Assembly (NCBI RefSeq): GCF_021696945.1
Contig: NZ_JACYHE010000013.1
Coordinates: 50,970-114,969 of the forward strand
Reading direction: 5' to 3'
Length of the DNA: 64,000 bases
Source: Streptomyces sp. JJ36
GTDB taxonomy: Bacteria > Actinomycetota > Actinomycetes > Streptomycetales > Streptomycetaceae
The notes under the pieces were generated by a model, which worked only from the letters and a program-made list of their open reading frames with translations, ran no database searches and was not told the origin of the DNA. Shown piece by piece: positions 16,689 through 24,600 of the stretch (positions are counted from its first letter, which is position 1; each line of letters starts with the position of its first letter). The translations under genes and the position numbers were made by a program.

Positions 16689-18077
16689 CTACCGGGACCC
16701 CCGCCAGTCGTCGCCCTCCACCAGGAGCCCGGCGGCGAGCGCCCCCGACATCCCGGCGTGCGCCAGCCCGCCCCCCGGATGGGCCCAGCCGCCGACCCGG
16801 TACAGGCCCTCCGGCCCCGCCCGGTTGGGCCCCCGCAGCAGACCGCCGCCCGCACCCGCCAGTGCGGGCGGCGGCACCAGGCCGTCCGGTGCCCCGGTCT
16901 CCGCCGCGGCGTCCTCCGGCGTCCGCAGCACCCGCCACAGCACCTGCGCGGCGAGACCCGGACAGGCCCGGTCCGCCGCGGCGGTCAGGGTGTCCGCCAG
17001 CTCGCCGGGCGTCGCGACCGGGCCGGGCACCACGGTGCTCAGCACCGCGGTCTGGTACCCGGCGCCGGGGCACAGCTCCGGGTCGTCCGGACGCAGCACG
17101 GTCACCGGCCGCGCCCCGCCGTGCACCACGGTCCGGTGCGGCGTACCGGCCGGGCGGGCGCCGCGCAGCGCGAGCAGCACCGTGAAGCGGGCGGCCGCCC
17201 CGGCCGTCTCCGTCCCGCGCGCCGCCGGGGGCGCGCCGGAGACCACGGCGCCGGCCGCCGCGGCCGTGCCGTCCGCGCACTCCACTCCGGTGACCCTGCC
17301 GTCGTGCGCCCGGACCCGCACCTCGGTGCCGAAGCGGAACTCCACCCCGCGCGCCCGGCAGCGCTCGTACACCGCCCGGGCCAGCTCCCGCATGCCGCCG
17401 CGCACGTACCAGACCCCGAAGGCGTCCTCCAGGTAGGCCAGCACGGCGGCTCCGGCCGGGGCGCGCGCCGGGTCCAGCCCGTACGCCCACGCGTGGCTCT
17501 CCAGCAGCGCCGCCAGCCGGGGGTCCGGCAGCTCGCTCGCGGCCGCCTCGGCCAGCGTCGGCGGGCGGCGCCGGAGCAGCCCGCGGCGGCGGACCGCCGG
17601 GTACGGATCCCGCTGCGGCACACCGTCGCCGGGGACCAGTGGCTCCTCCAGCAACGGCCGCCGGGTCGCCTCCCAGGTGTCCCGGGCGCGGTTGAGCAGG
17701 GCGCTCCACCGGGCGCCCGACCCGGCGCCGAAGGCCCGGTCCAGCGCCTCGGTCACGCCGCCGCGGGAGGCGCCGGGCAGGGTGACGGCCGTGCCGTCGG
17801 CATACACGTGCCGGGCCGCCGGGTCCACCCGGACCAGCTCGGCACAGCGCTCCAGCGGCTCCCGGCCGGTCTTGACGAACAGGTCGCGGTAGACCGCCGG
17901 CAGCCGCAGCAGCCCGGGTCCGGTGTCGAAGCGGAAGCCGTCCCGCTCGAACCGGCGTACCGCGCCGCCGTAGGTCTCCCCGCGCTCGTACACCGTGACG
18001 TCGTGTCCCGCCGTGGCCAGCCGGGCGGCGGCCGCCATCGCGCCCATTCCGGCGCCGATCACCGCGATACGTGCCAT
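16689..18077 (-). CDS. Phytoene desaturase-like FAD oxidoreductase
   Basis: A 462-residue flavoprotein of the CrtI/carotenoid oxidoreductase superfamily. The N-terminal dinucleotide motif IAVIGAGMGAMAAAARLATAGHDVTVYER is unmistakable, and residues 44-58 (FERDGFRFDTGPGLL) carry the family FAD-contact pattern. The C-terminal FAD segment is GLYRVGGWAHPGGGLAHAGMSG. No other carotenoid genes (phytoene synthase, cyclase) lie nearby, so the substrate is unknown; a polyprenyl or fatty chain is a family-based guess. A TAGAGT element 8 nt before the ATG suggests a leaderless start, and a perfect inverted repeat lies 74-95 bp upstream. The TetR gene just upstream, on the same strand, may control it. Confidence 0.85.
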   Translation of the reverse strand: MARIAVIGAGMGAMAAAARLATAGHDVTVYERGETYGGAVRRFERDGFRFDTGPGLLRLPAVYRDLFVKTGREPLERCAELVRVDPAARHVYADGTAVTLPGASRGGVTEALDRAFGAGSGARWSALLNRARDTWEATRRPLLEEPLVPGDGVPQRDPYPAVRRRGLLRRRPPTLAEAAASELPDPRLAALLESHAWAYGLDPARAPAGAAVLAYLEDAFGVWYVRGGMRELARAVYERCRARGVEFRFGTEVRVRAHDGRVTGVECADGTAAAAGAVVSGAPPAARGTETAGAAARFTVLLALRGARPAGTPHRTVVHGGARPVTVLRPDDPELCPGAGYQTAVLSTVVPGPVATPGELADTLTAAADRACPGLAAQVLWRVLRTPEDAAAETGAPDGLVPPPALAGAGGGLLRGPNRAGPEGLYRVGGWAHPGGGLAHAGMSGALAAGLLVEGDDWRGSR

Positions 18078-18091
18078 GAGCGGCGACTCTA
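18078..18091 (-). promoter_or_regulatory. Leaderless -10 element of the CrtI-like gene
   Basis: TAGAGT (minus strand, 18091-18086) lies 8 nt before the ATG. Confidence 0.4.
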
Positions 18092-18150
18092 ACCGGGCGC
18101 CCGTCGCCCGGCGGGGGCGGGGCGGGGCCGCGGTGGGCGCCGGTACCCAC

Positions 18151-18172
18151 GCCTGAGTACGGATACTCAGGC
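18151..18172. promoter_or_regulatory. 22-bp perfect palindrome, candidate operator
   Basis: GCCTGAGTA (18151-18159) and TACTCAGGC (18164-18172) are exact inverted repeats with a 4-nt spacer; another TTGAGTA half-site follows at 18179-18185. It sits upstream of the CrtI-like gene and downstream of the TetR gene, the position of an operator. The remaining bases of the 301-bp gap (18078-18378) show nothing else. Confidence 0.5.
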
Positions 18173-18378
18173 GACCGGTTGAGTAGCCGCGCGGATGGGC
18201 CGCTCCCGGCCCGGACGGCAGAGTGAGGGCATGGCGGGAAGACGGCGCCGCACCGCCGGCACGGGGCGGCGGAACGACGCCGGCCGGACCGCCGACGGGG
18301 AAGAGAAGGGGGAGACCGCACGGGGGCGCGGGGGAGGCACAACGGGGGGCGCCCCCAGGGGGATCCGGCGGGTGCGCG

Positions 18379-18990
18379 CTACGGCGCGCACCCGCCGACG
18401 CGTCCCTGCACCAGCAGGGAGAGCGCGCCGTGCACCTCGTCGAGCGAGCGCTCCGGCTGGAACGCCTGCCAGTCCAGCGCCGCCACCAGGACCATGCCGA
18501 CCAGGGCCGCGGACGTGAGCGGGATGTCGATCTCGCCGCTCAGCTCCCCCTCGGCCACCCCCTCCCGCAGCACCGTCTCGACCACCGCGACGACCTGCCG
18601 GCGCACCACCATGAGCGTGGGCCGCCAGGCACGGTTGGTGCGCCACAGCTCCGCGACGTAGAGCTGCGTGAAGGCCGGACAGCGGTCGACGAAGACCAGC
18701 CCCGCGCGGATCATCGCGTCCAGCGCGTCGGCCCGGCTCCCGCCCGCCGCGGCGGTGCGGTCGGCGGCCTCGGCCAGGTCCGCGGTCAGCAGCTCCACGC
18801 CGTGCCGCAGCAGCTCCTCGAAGAGCTCGTTCTTGCTCCGGAAGTTGTAGTAGACCGTCCCCTTCGCGACGCCCGCGCGCTCGGCGATCTCGTCCACCGT
18901 GGTGGAGGAGAAGCCCTGTTCCGCGATGAGCGTCACCGCCGCCTCGTAGAGCCGCTGACGGGTGGTGCTCCGGCGCGTGCTGGTCTGCAT
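18379..18990 (-). CDS. TetR/AcrR family transcriptional regulator
   Basis: A 203-residue one-component repressor. Residues 8-55 form the TetR DNA-binding domain with the typical LYEAAVTLIAEQGFSSTTVDEIAERAG helix-turn-helix and the signature GVAKGTVYYNFRSKNELFEEL. The C-terminal ~145 residues are the all-helical ligand-binding and dimerisation domain (TetR_C-like segments such as CPAFTQLYVAELWRTNRAW). It lies upstream of and on the same strand as the CrtI-like flavoprotein, separated by 301 bp with a strong palindrome, so that gene is the likeliest target. Its ligand cannot be predicted. Confidence 0.9.
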   Translation of the reverse strand: MQTSTRRSTTRQRLYEAAVTLIAEQGFSSTTVDEIAERAGVAKGTVYYNFRSKNELFEELLRHGVELLTADLAEAADRTAAAGGSRADALDAMIRAGLVFVDRCPAFTQLYVAELWRTNRAWRPTLMVVRRQVVAVVETVLREGVAEGELSGEIDIPLTSAALVGMVLVAALDWQAFQPERSLDEVHGALSLLVQGRVGGCAP

Positions 18991-19016
18991 GGCGATGATT
19001 GTCACAGACCCGGCGT

Positions 19017-19223
19017 TCAGCGGCTGATCGGCGGATGCAGCCGGTCCAGGGTCCACATCTGCTTGCGGGGGGCCGCGAGCGCGGTGAGCGCGAGGGCGGC
19101 CGCGGTGAAAGCGGCCGGCACGGCGCACGCCCGCCACACCGGCCCGGTCCCACCGAGGCATGGCACATGCTGTGCCCCGTCGCCCGACCGGCCACCGGAC
19201 GTGCCGTTTGCGCAGGTCAGCAC
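19017..19223 (-). CDS. Possible small single-helix membrane protein
   Basis: A 68-codon frame ending 26 nt before the TetR gene. The last 40 residues, from an internal GTG, contain one hydrophobic segment (VPAAFTAAALALTALAA) followed by a basic, aromatic tail ending LHPPISR. The rest looks like noise from GC-rich DNA. It could be a short gene expressed with the regulator or chance; I do not recognise it. Confidence 0.25.
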   Translation of the reverse strand: MLTCANGTSGGRSGDGAQHVPCLGGTGPVWRACAVPAAFTAAALALTALAAPRKQMWTLDRLHPPISR

Positions 19224-19226
19224 GGA

Positions 19227-19249
19227 TTGTCAGTGGCATGGGCAACGAT
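19227..19249 (+). promoter_or_regulatory. RecA-NDp type (PafBC) DNA-damage promoter
   Basis: TTGTCAGTG (19227-19235), an 8-nt spacer, and AACGAT (19244-19249) match the actinobacterial RecA-independent damage-response promoter TTGTCRGTG-N8-TANNNT, except for the first two bases of the -10. It lies about 50 bp before the HEPN gene. Confidence 0.7.
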
Positions 19250-19299
19250 GTCTGCATACGGCCGAAGAGACGGAGCCGTCAGACGACAGGAGGTTCGCC

Positions 19300-19782
19300 A
19301 TGCACGGGCCCCCGAGCGATGTCCATCCCGTCCTGCGCCGCGCGAGCGCCCCGCCCGCCGCGCTGGACCTGCTGGCCCAGGCACAGCACGGCCTGGACGA
19401 AGCCGTGAGCCACCAGACGCCCAACGAGCGCTATGCCGCGGCACATCTCGCCGCGCTGCGCACCGCCGCCGCGGTGCTCGCGGTGCGCGGCCGCCCGGAG
19501 ACCACACCGCGCCGCCGGGCCCGTATACGCAGCGCCTGGGAGGTGCTCCCGGAGGCCGCTCCCGAGCTCACCGAGTGGAGCGCGCTCTTCGCCTCCGGGG
19601 CGCGGCGCCGGGCCCGCGCCGAGGCGGGGATAGCGGGCGCCGCGACGTGGCGCGACGCGGACGACCTGGTGCGGGAGGCGGGGGTGTTCCTGCGTCTGGT
19701 GGAGCGGATGCTGGTGCACCAGCCGGCGCTGCCCCAGCCGCGGGTGGCCCCGGTGGACGAGCCGCAGCCCCGCGCGGGCTGA
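19300..19782 (+). CDS. SAV_6107-type HEPN domain protein
   Basis: A 160-residue helical protein. The segment from about residue 18 to 125 (LDLLAQAQHGLDEA, then NERYAAAHLAALRTAAAVLAVRG, then ARIRSAWEVL and WSALFASGARRRARAEAG) follows the pattern of the SAV_6107-like HEPN family found throughout Streptomyces. HEPN proteins are often RNases or nucleotide-binding partners; no RxxxxH active site is obvious here. The ATG at 19300 follows GACAGGAGG. The upstream RecA-NDp promoter suggests induction by DNA damage through PafBC, independent of LexA. Its biochemical role is not known. Confidence 0.8.
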   Translation: MHGPPSDVHPVLRRASAPPAALDLLAQAQHGLDEAVSHQTPNERYAAAHLAALRTAAAVLAVRGRPETTPRRRARIRSAWEVLPEAAPELTEWSALFASGARRRARAEAGIAGAATWRDADDLVREAGVFLRLVERMLVHQPALPQPRVAPVDEPQPRAG

Positions 19783-20397
19783 CGTCCCCGGGGGCCGTCC
19801 GGGCCACCGCCCGTCCCACGGCCCGGGGTCCGCGGGAGGCCGGCTTCCCGGCGCCCCGGCGCGGCGCCGGGGGACTGTCTGCCGCCGCCATGGCGGGTCG
19901 CCCGAGGGCCTGGCGGCATGTCCGACTGCGGCAGCGCGGGGGCTCGTGGGAGCGGCGTCTCGCGGAGGGCCCGCCCCACGGCGGTCGCCGGACGGTGGTG
20001 TCCGGCGGAGTCCCCGTGGCCTGCCCTGCGGGCATCGCGACGCCCGCGTGGTGGTGCGCCGTGCGGGACCTGCCGCCTCGGCGCGACGCCACGGGAACCG
20101 CCTCCCGCCGCGGTGGCGTGCCGCGGGCGGCGCTGATCCGTACGGCCCGGAGGGCCCGGGGCCCGCCCTGGGGTGGGCCGTGCAACAGAGCCCCGCGCCT
20201 CGGTGCGGAGCGGGGGAGCCGGCCGTACCACGGCCGGCAGCCGGACGCGTCGCGGCACGGGGCCGTCGCGGTCTCCCACGCGGCACCGGGGGCCCCGCGC
20301 GCGCCGGAGGCGATCCCCCTGCCGAGGCTCGGTTCCTCGGTGCGGAGGTCATAGGGTGGGGACCGCCCGCACGTTGAGCCGCCGAGGAGCACCCGTC
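19783..20397. other. 615-bp gap without a convincing gene
   Basis: Every frame here has the biased, proline/arginine-rich composition of non-coding high-GC DNA. One perfect hairpin is present: GCCGGCCGT (20218-20226) with ACGGCCGGC (20230-20238) and a 3-nt loop. The gap is unusually long for this tightly packed region, so a lost gene (or a structured RNA) is possible, but nothing recognisable remains. Confidence 0.4.
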
Positions 20398-21159
20398 ATG
20401 TCCCGCCCCAGCGCTTCCCTCCGTACCGCCGTGGTCTGGGAGGTGCTCCGGGACGCGCTCGACCGCCGTGCCGGGAGCGCGGCCCGGGAGACCCTCGACG
20501 TCCTCGACACCGGTGGCGGCACCGGCAGCTTCGCGGTGCCGGTCGCCCGGCAGGGTCACCGGGTGACCGTGGTGGACCCGAGCCCCAACGCCCTCTTCGG
20601 ACTGGAGCGCAGGGCCGCCGAGGCGGGCGTCGCCGAGCGGGTGCGCGGTGTGCAGGGCGACGCCCACGGCCTGTTCGAGGTGGCCGAGCGCGGCGGGTAC
20701 GACGTCGTCCTCTGCCACGGCGTCCTGGAGTACGTCGACGATCCCGCCGAGGGGCTGCGCAACGTCGTCGACGCGCTGCGCCCGGAGGGCGGCACGCTCA
20801 GCCTGCTCGCCGCCGGCCTCGGCGGCGCCGTGGTCGCCCGCGCGCTGGCGGGCCACTTCACCGAGGCGCGGCTGGCCCTCACCGCCCCGGACGGCCGCTG
20901 GGGCGAGGGCGACCCGATGCCGCGCCGCTTCACCCCCGAGCAGCTCACCGCCCTGGTGACCGCCACCGGCATGGAGGTGGCCGCGGTGCACGGCGTGCGG
21001 GTCTTCACCGATCTCGTCCCGGGAGCCCTGGTGGACACCGAGCCGGACGCCCAGGAGGCGCTGGCCAGGCTGGAGGCGGCCGCCTCCGAACTCCCGGCCT
21101 TCCAGTCGGTCGCGACCCGGCTCCACATCCTCGCGGAGCTGCCCGCTTCCGTGGGGTGA
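20398..21159 (+). CDS. SAM-dependent methyltransferase (SmtA/CmoA-like)
   Basis: A 253-residue class I methyltransferase. The SAM-binding motif I is VLDTGGGTGSFAVPVARQGH (residues 35-54), followed by the acidic motif VTVVDPSPNAL and motif IV GYDVVLCHGVLEYVDDP. The segment around PMPRRFTPEQLTALVTATGMEV near residue 180 is shared with the SmtA/CmoM group, which methylates tRNA wobble uridine derivatives, but actinobacterial members are uncharacterised. The ATG follows GAGGAG. In other Streptomyces a methyltransferase also lies between the HEPN and DUF3040 genes. Confidence 0.88.
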   Translation: MSRPSASLRTAVVWEVLRDALDRRAGSAARETLDVLDTGGGTGSFAVPVARQGHRVTVVDPSPNALFGLERRAAEAGVAERVRGVQGDAHGLFEVAERGGYDVVLCHGVLEYVDDPAEGLRNVVDALRPEGGTLSLLAAGLGGAVVARALAGHFTEARLALTAPDGRWGEGDPMPRRFTPEQLTALVTATGMEVAAVHGVRVFTDLVPGALVDTEPDAQEALARLEAAASELPAFQSVATRLHILAELPASVG

Positions 21160-21392
21160 CCGATGGCTCACCCGTTCGCCGCCCGTGCGCCGTATGATCG
21201 AGGCATCGCCCTCCGGCATGACGGAAAGGCGGTGAGGGAATGCACGGAATGCACCGACCGACGCACCTGCCCGACATCCCGGTCCAGGTGGGAGGAATTG
21301 GCGTAGAGGGCGGGTTTCACGGGGGCGATTCCCTGCCTATCCTTGAAGGGTCGCACCCGGTCGCCCCCGCGACCGACGAGTAGGAGGACGCC

Positions 21393-21809
21393 GTGCCGCT
21401 CTCTGATCACGAGCAGCGCATGCTCGAGCAGATGGAGCGAGCGCTGTACGCAGAAGACCCCAAGTTCGCGACAGCGCTCGAGGGAAGTGAGCTGCGCACG
21501 TACACCCGCAAGCGGGTCTACCAGGCGGTGGCGGGCTTCCTGGTGGGTATCGGACTCCTCATGGCCGGTATGGTCGCGCAGCAGATCTGGGTCAGCGTCG
21601 TGGGCTTCCTCGTCATGCTGGGCTGCGCCGTGCTGGCCGTCACGAGCTGGCGCAAGGCGCCGAAGCCCGGCGAGGAGCAGGCGACAGCCGGGGCGGGCGC
21701 GCCCCCCGGTGGCGGCGGTCGGCAGCGCCGGCAGGCCCGGCAGCGGCGCTCCATGATGACCCGCATCGAGGAGCGCTGGCAGCGGCGGCGCGACGAGCGC
21801 GACCAGTAG
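21393..21809 (+). CDS. DUF3040 membrane protein
   Basis: A 138-residue protein of the actinobacterial DUF3040 family. It starts MPLSDHEQRMLEQMERALYAEDPKF, the family hallmark, and has two adjacent membrane helices (about 43-62 and 66-84). The C-terminal 50 residues are basic and Gln/Arg-rich (RRQARQRRSM, IEERWQRRRDERDQ), probably cytoplasmic and able to bind nucleic acid or acidic lipid. The GTG start has GAGTAGGAGGAC upstream. The family is regularly found beside the dcw cluster but has no established function. Confidence 0.9.
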   Translation: MPLSDHEQRMLEQMERALYAEDPKFATALEGSELRTYTRKRVYQAVAGFLVGIGLLMAGMVAQQIWVSVVGFLVMLGCAVLAVTSWRKAPKPGEEQATAGAGAPPGGGGRQRRQARQRRSMMTRIEERWQRRRDERDQ

Positions 21810-21962
21810 CCGCCTGCTCCACCGTCCTCCGCCTTCCGCCGCACCGCTCCGCAGTGCGGCGGTTTCGCTGTTCCCGCGCCCGGCCCGCCGCGCAGCGGCC
21901 CTCGGATCTGCCCTCCGGCGCGGGGCCGCCCGGCACAGCGCCTCGCGGCCGCCCTGCCCGGC

Positions 21963-21995
21963 GCGGGGGCCGGGCGACCGCACACCGGCCCCCGC
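21963..21995. terminator. Hairpin terminator between DUF3040 and transglutaminase genes
   Basis: GCGGGGGCCGG (21963-21973) and CCGGCCCCCGC (21985-21995) form a perfect 11-bp stem with an 11-nt loop between two convergent genes. Confidence 0.7.
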
Positions 21996-22017
21996 GGGGA
22001 AGCACTGCCGGGGGCTC

Positions 22018-24600
22018 TCAGCGGGCGGGACGGGCCCGCAGCAGGCTGCGCCAGCGGTGGGTCACCGCGGTCCAGCGGTCCGCGGCCGCCCAGATCACCC
22101 GAATGGAGGAACGGGGCAGCAGCAGTGCCCGCACCCGTACCCCCCGTGACGCCTGGTCACGCAGGGCCGCCCGCACCCGCCGTACGTCGTCCGGCAGCCC
22201 CGGCACGGGCCGTACCGTGGGCGCGTAGAGGGCCTGCTCCACGGCGTGCGCCACCCGGAGGACGGCCTCCGCGGGCTCCGGGCCGAGTTCGCCGAGCCGT
22301 ACCAGCCGTTCGGCCGCCTTCCGCGGCGTGGCGGACTCGTCGGGCACGATGCCGTAGTCCCAGCCGCTGTCCAGCAGCTCGCGCCAGGCGGCCTGTGCCC
22401 ACCGGCGGGCCGCCTCGGCGTCCTCCGGGGCGGTGACCGCACCGGCCCGCCCCGGGAGCCCGGCGCCCGCCCCGGAGCCCTGTGCGGCGCCGTCCGCGGT
22501 CCCCGCCGCGGCTCCTTCCGTGGCATCCTCCGCGGCGGCAGCCTCCGGATCGCCGGAAGAGGCCGTGCCCGGGCCGCCGGCCCCGGTCTTCCGGCCGCGC
22601 CCGGCGGCGTACGCGGACCGGGGGACGCCCAGCCGCCGTGCCCGCACGCGGACCCGCCAGAGCAGCGGCAGCAGCAGCACGCCTGCCGCGACCAGGCCCA
22701 CGGGGACCGCCAGCAGCACCACCGGACCGGGCCCGTCCCGCCCCGTGCCGCCACCTCCCGGCGCGGGCAGCGCCTGCCCGCACTGCGGGTCGAGCCGCTT
22801 CTGCTCGACCGTGCACTCCTCCGTGGCGGACGGCTCCGGCAGCGACTCGCTCGGCACCTCCGGGCGCTGCGGCACCCCGCTGTCCCCCTCGCCGGACAGG
22901 TCGCCGGACTCCGGCAGCGCGTAGGAGGGGGTCAGGCCGCGGCTCGGGGTCGGCTCGAAACGCGTCCAGCCCACGCCCTCGAAGTAGAGCTCGGGCCAGG
23001 CGTGCGCGTCCTGCAGCCCGACGGCCAGCCGTTCGCCGGAGGTCTGGGTGCCCGGGGTGAAGCCCACGGCGACCCGGGCGGGGATGCCCAGGGTCCGGGA
23101 CATGGCGGCCATGGTGAAGGCGAAGTGGACGCAGAAGCCCTCCTTCTGCTCCAGGAAGTTGACGATGGCCGCCGAGCCGCTGCCGGCCCGCACCTCGGTG
23201 TCGTAGCTGAAGCCGCCCTCCTGGGTGAACCACTCCTGGAGCTCCACCGCCCGCTCGTAGTCGTTCTCCGCGGCGCGGGTGATGCGCCGGGCCTCCCGCT
23301 GCACCAGCGCGGGCAGCGAGTCGGGGACCCGGGTGTACTCCGCGGTCAGCGCGGCCGGCGGCTCGCCCGCCTGCGCGAGCTGTTCCGCCGTCGGCTCGAC
23401 CAGCAGGCTCTCCACCCGGTAGCGCGCGCCCCGGGTCGTCTGGCCGTCGTCGCCCACGAGGGTGCGCCCCTCCGGCTCGTAGCGCCACCGGCCGTCGACG
23501 GAGACCCGGCTGGCCGGGAAGGGCATGGGCAGCCAGTCCTGCGCGTACCACTCGGCCGCGGTGAACTCCGTGGTCACCCGGCGGGTCCGTACGCCCGGGT
23601 CCAGGCCGCGCGGCGGCGGCAGCCGGTCCGGTACGCCGGTGATGCGCCGCTCCGAGGGCTTCCAGGAGGAGCCGTCGAACCGGTCCAGCGCCACGATCCG
23701 CAGATACATCTCCTGCGGCGCGGGGCTGTCCGTGACATAGGTGAGGACGGTCCGGTTCTCCGGTTGGTTGAGGCTGTCCTGGAGGGCGACCAGCGGGTTC
23801 ACCGCGGAGACCGTGCCGTCGCCCGGTCCGGTGCCGCCGGTGCCGCGCAGCGAGTCCAGCAGGCCGCTGCCCAGGGACGGCAGCAGGGCGGGCACCACCA
23901 GCGCCAGGCCCAGCGTCAGGGCGCCGATCCGCCGCCCGGTGCGCACCGGCGCGACCGCGGGGCCGGTGCCGCCCGGCTCGTACGCGGTGCGGCCCGGTCC
24001 GCCGCGTTCGGAGAAGACCCGTCCCCACCGGGCCAGCCGTTCCCGGCCCTCCGCGAGGAGCAGCAGCAGGTAGCCGCCCGCCGCGCAGAGGAACCACAGC
24101 CAGCGGGCGCCGCCCTCGGACAGCCCCGCGGCCACCGAGTACAGCGCCAGCAGCGGCAGCCCGGCGGGTGCGGCGCTCCGGTAGGTCACCGCCAGCACGT
24201 CCACCAGCAGCGCGATCACCAGGACCCCGCCGACCAGCAGCAGCCGTATGCCGTCGGTGACCGGCGCGGGGATGGCGTACCGTCCGACGTCCGTGCTGCC
24301 TTGTTCGAGCAGTGCGCCGAACCGGCTGAGGGCCTCGGGCCCCGGCAGGACGCCGAGGATCGCCTCGTCCCGGACGAAGGCCACGGTGAGGGCGAGCAGC
24401 GAGACGGTCACCTGCGCCGCGATCGTCAGCGGCCGGGCCAGCGGCACCCGCCGGGCCGCGGCCCCCACGCCCGTCTGGAGGGCCACCAGCAGCGCCACCT
24501 GGAGCAGCCAGGTCGCGGGCGTCACCAGCGGCAGCAGCGCGCACGCCGCGGCGAGCGCGGCCACCGCCGCACACACCGCGAGGCGTCCCCGTCCGGTCAT
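22018..24600 (-). CDS. DUF3488/transglutaminase-like membrane protein
   Basis: An 860-residue polytopic protein. The N-terminal ~230 residues have six or seven hydrophobic helices (DUF3488). A large external part follows, with the transglutaminase core at about residues 470-555: the catalytic Cys in KEGFCVHFAFTMAAM, the His in LQDAHAWPELY and the Asp/Glu region EGVGWTRFEP. A further helix (VVLLAVPVGLVAAGVLLLPLLW) precedes a cytoplasmic tail with a DUF4129-like end (WAQAAWRELLDSGWDYG). Together with the DUF58 and MoxR genes it forms a conserved operon; the overlap with DUF58 is 4 nt. The family role is thought to be envelope protein maturation or peptide cross-linking, but this is not established. 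Confidence 0.9.
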   Translation of the reverse strand: MTGRGRLAVCAAVAALAAACALLPLVTPATWLLQVALLVALQTGVGAAARRVPLARPLTIAAQVTVSLLALTVAFVRDEAILGVLPGPEALSRFGALLEQGSTDVGRYAIPAPVTDGIRLLLVGGVLVIALLVDVLAVTYRSAAPAGLPLLALYSVAAGLSEGGARWLWFLCAAGGYLLLLLAEGRERLARWGRVFSERGGPGRTAYEPGGTGPAVAPVRTGRRIGALTLGLALVVPALLPSLGSGLLDSLRGTGGTGPGDGTVSAVNPLVALQDSLNQPENRTVLTYVTDSPAPQEMYLRIVALDRFDGSSWKPSERRITGVPDRLPPPRGLDPGVRTRRVTTEFTAAEWYAQDWLPMPFPASRVSVDGRWRYEPEGRTLVGDDGQTTRGARYRVESLLVEPTAEQLAQAGEPPAALTAEYTRVPDSLPALVQREARRITRAAENDYERAVELQEWFTQEGGFSYDTEVRAGSGSAAIVNFLEQKEGFCVHFAFTMAAMSRTLGIPARVAVGFTPGTQTSGERLAVGLQDAHAWPELYFEGVGWTRFEPTPSRGLTPSYALPESGDLSGEGDSGVPQRPEVPSESLPEPSATEECTVEQKRLDPQCGQALPAPGGGGTGRDGPGPVVLLAVPVGLVAAGVLLLPLLWRVRVRARRLGVPRSAYAAGRGRKTGAGGPGTASSGDPEAAAAEDATEGAAAGTADGAAQGSGAGAGLPGRAGAVTAPEDAEAARRWAQAAWRELLDSGWDYGIVPDESATPRKAAERLVRLGELGPEPAEAVLRVAHAVEQALYAPTVRPVPGLPDDVRRVRAALRDQASRGVRVRALLLPRSSIRVIWAAADRWTAVTHRWRSLLRARPAR

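Noticed and set aside
16689..18990. A carotenoid biosynthetic cluster
   Set aside because: Only one CrtI-like gene and a regulator are present; no synthase or cyclase lies nearby.
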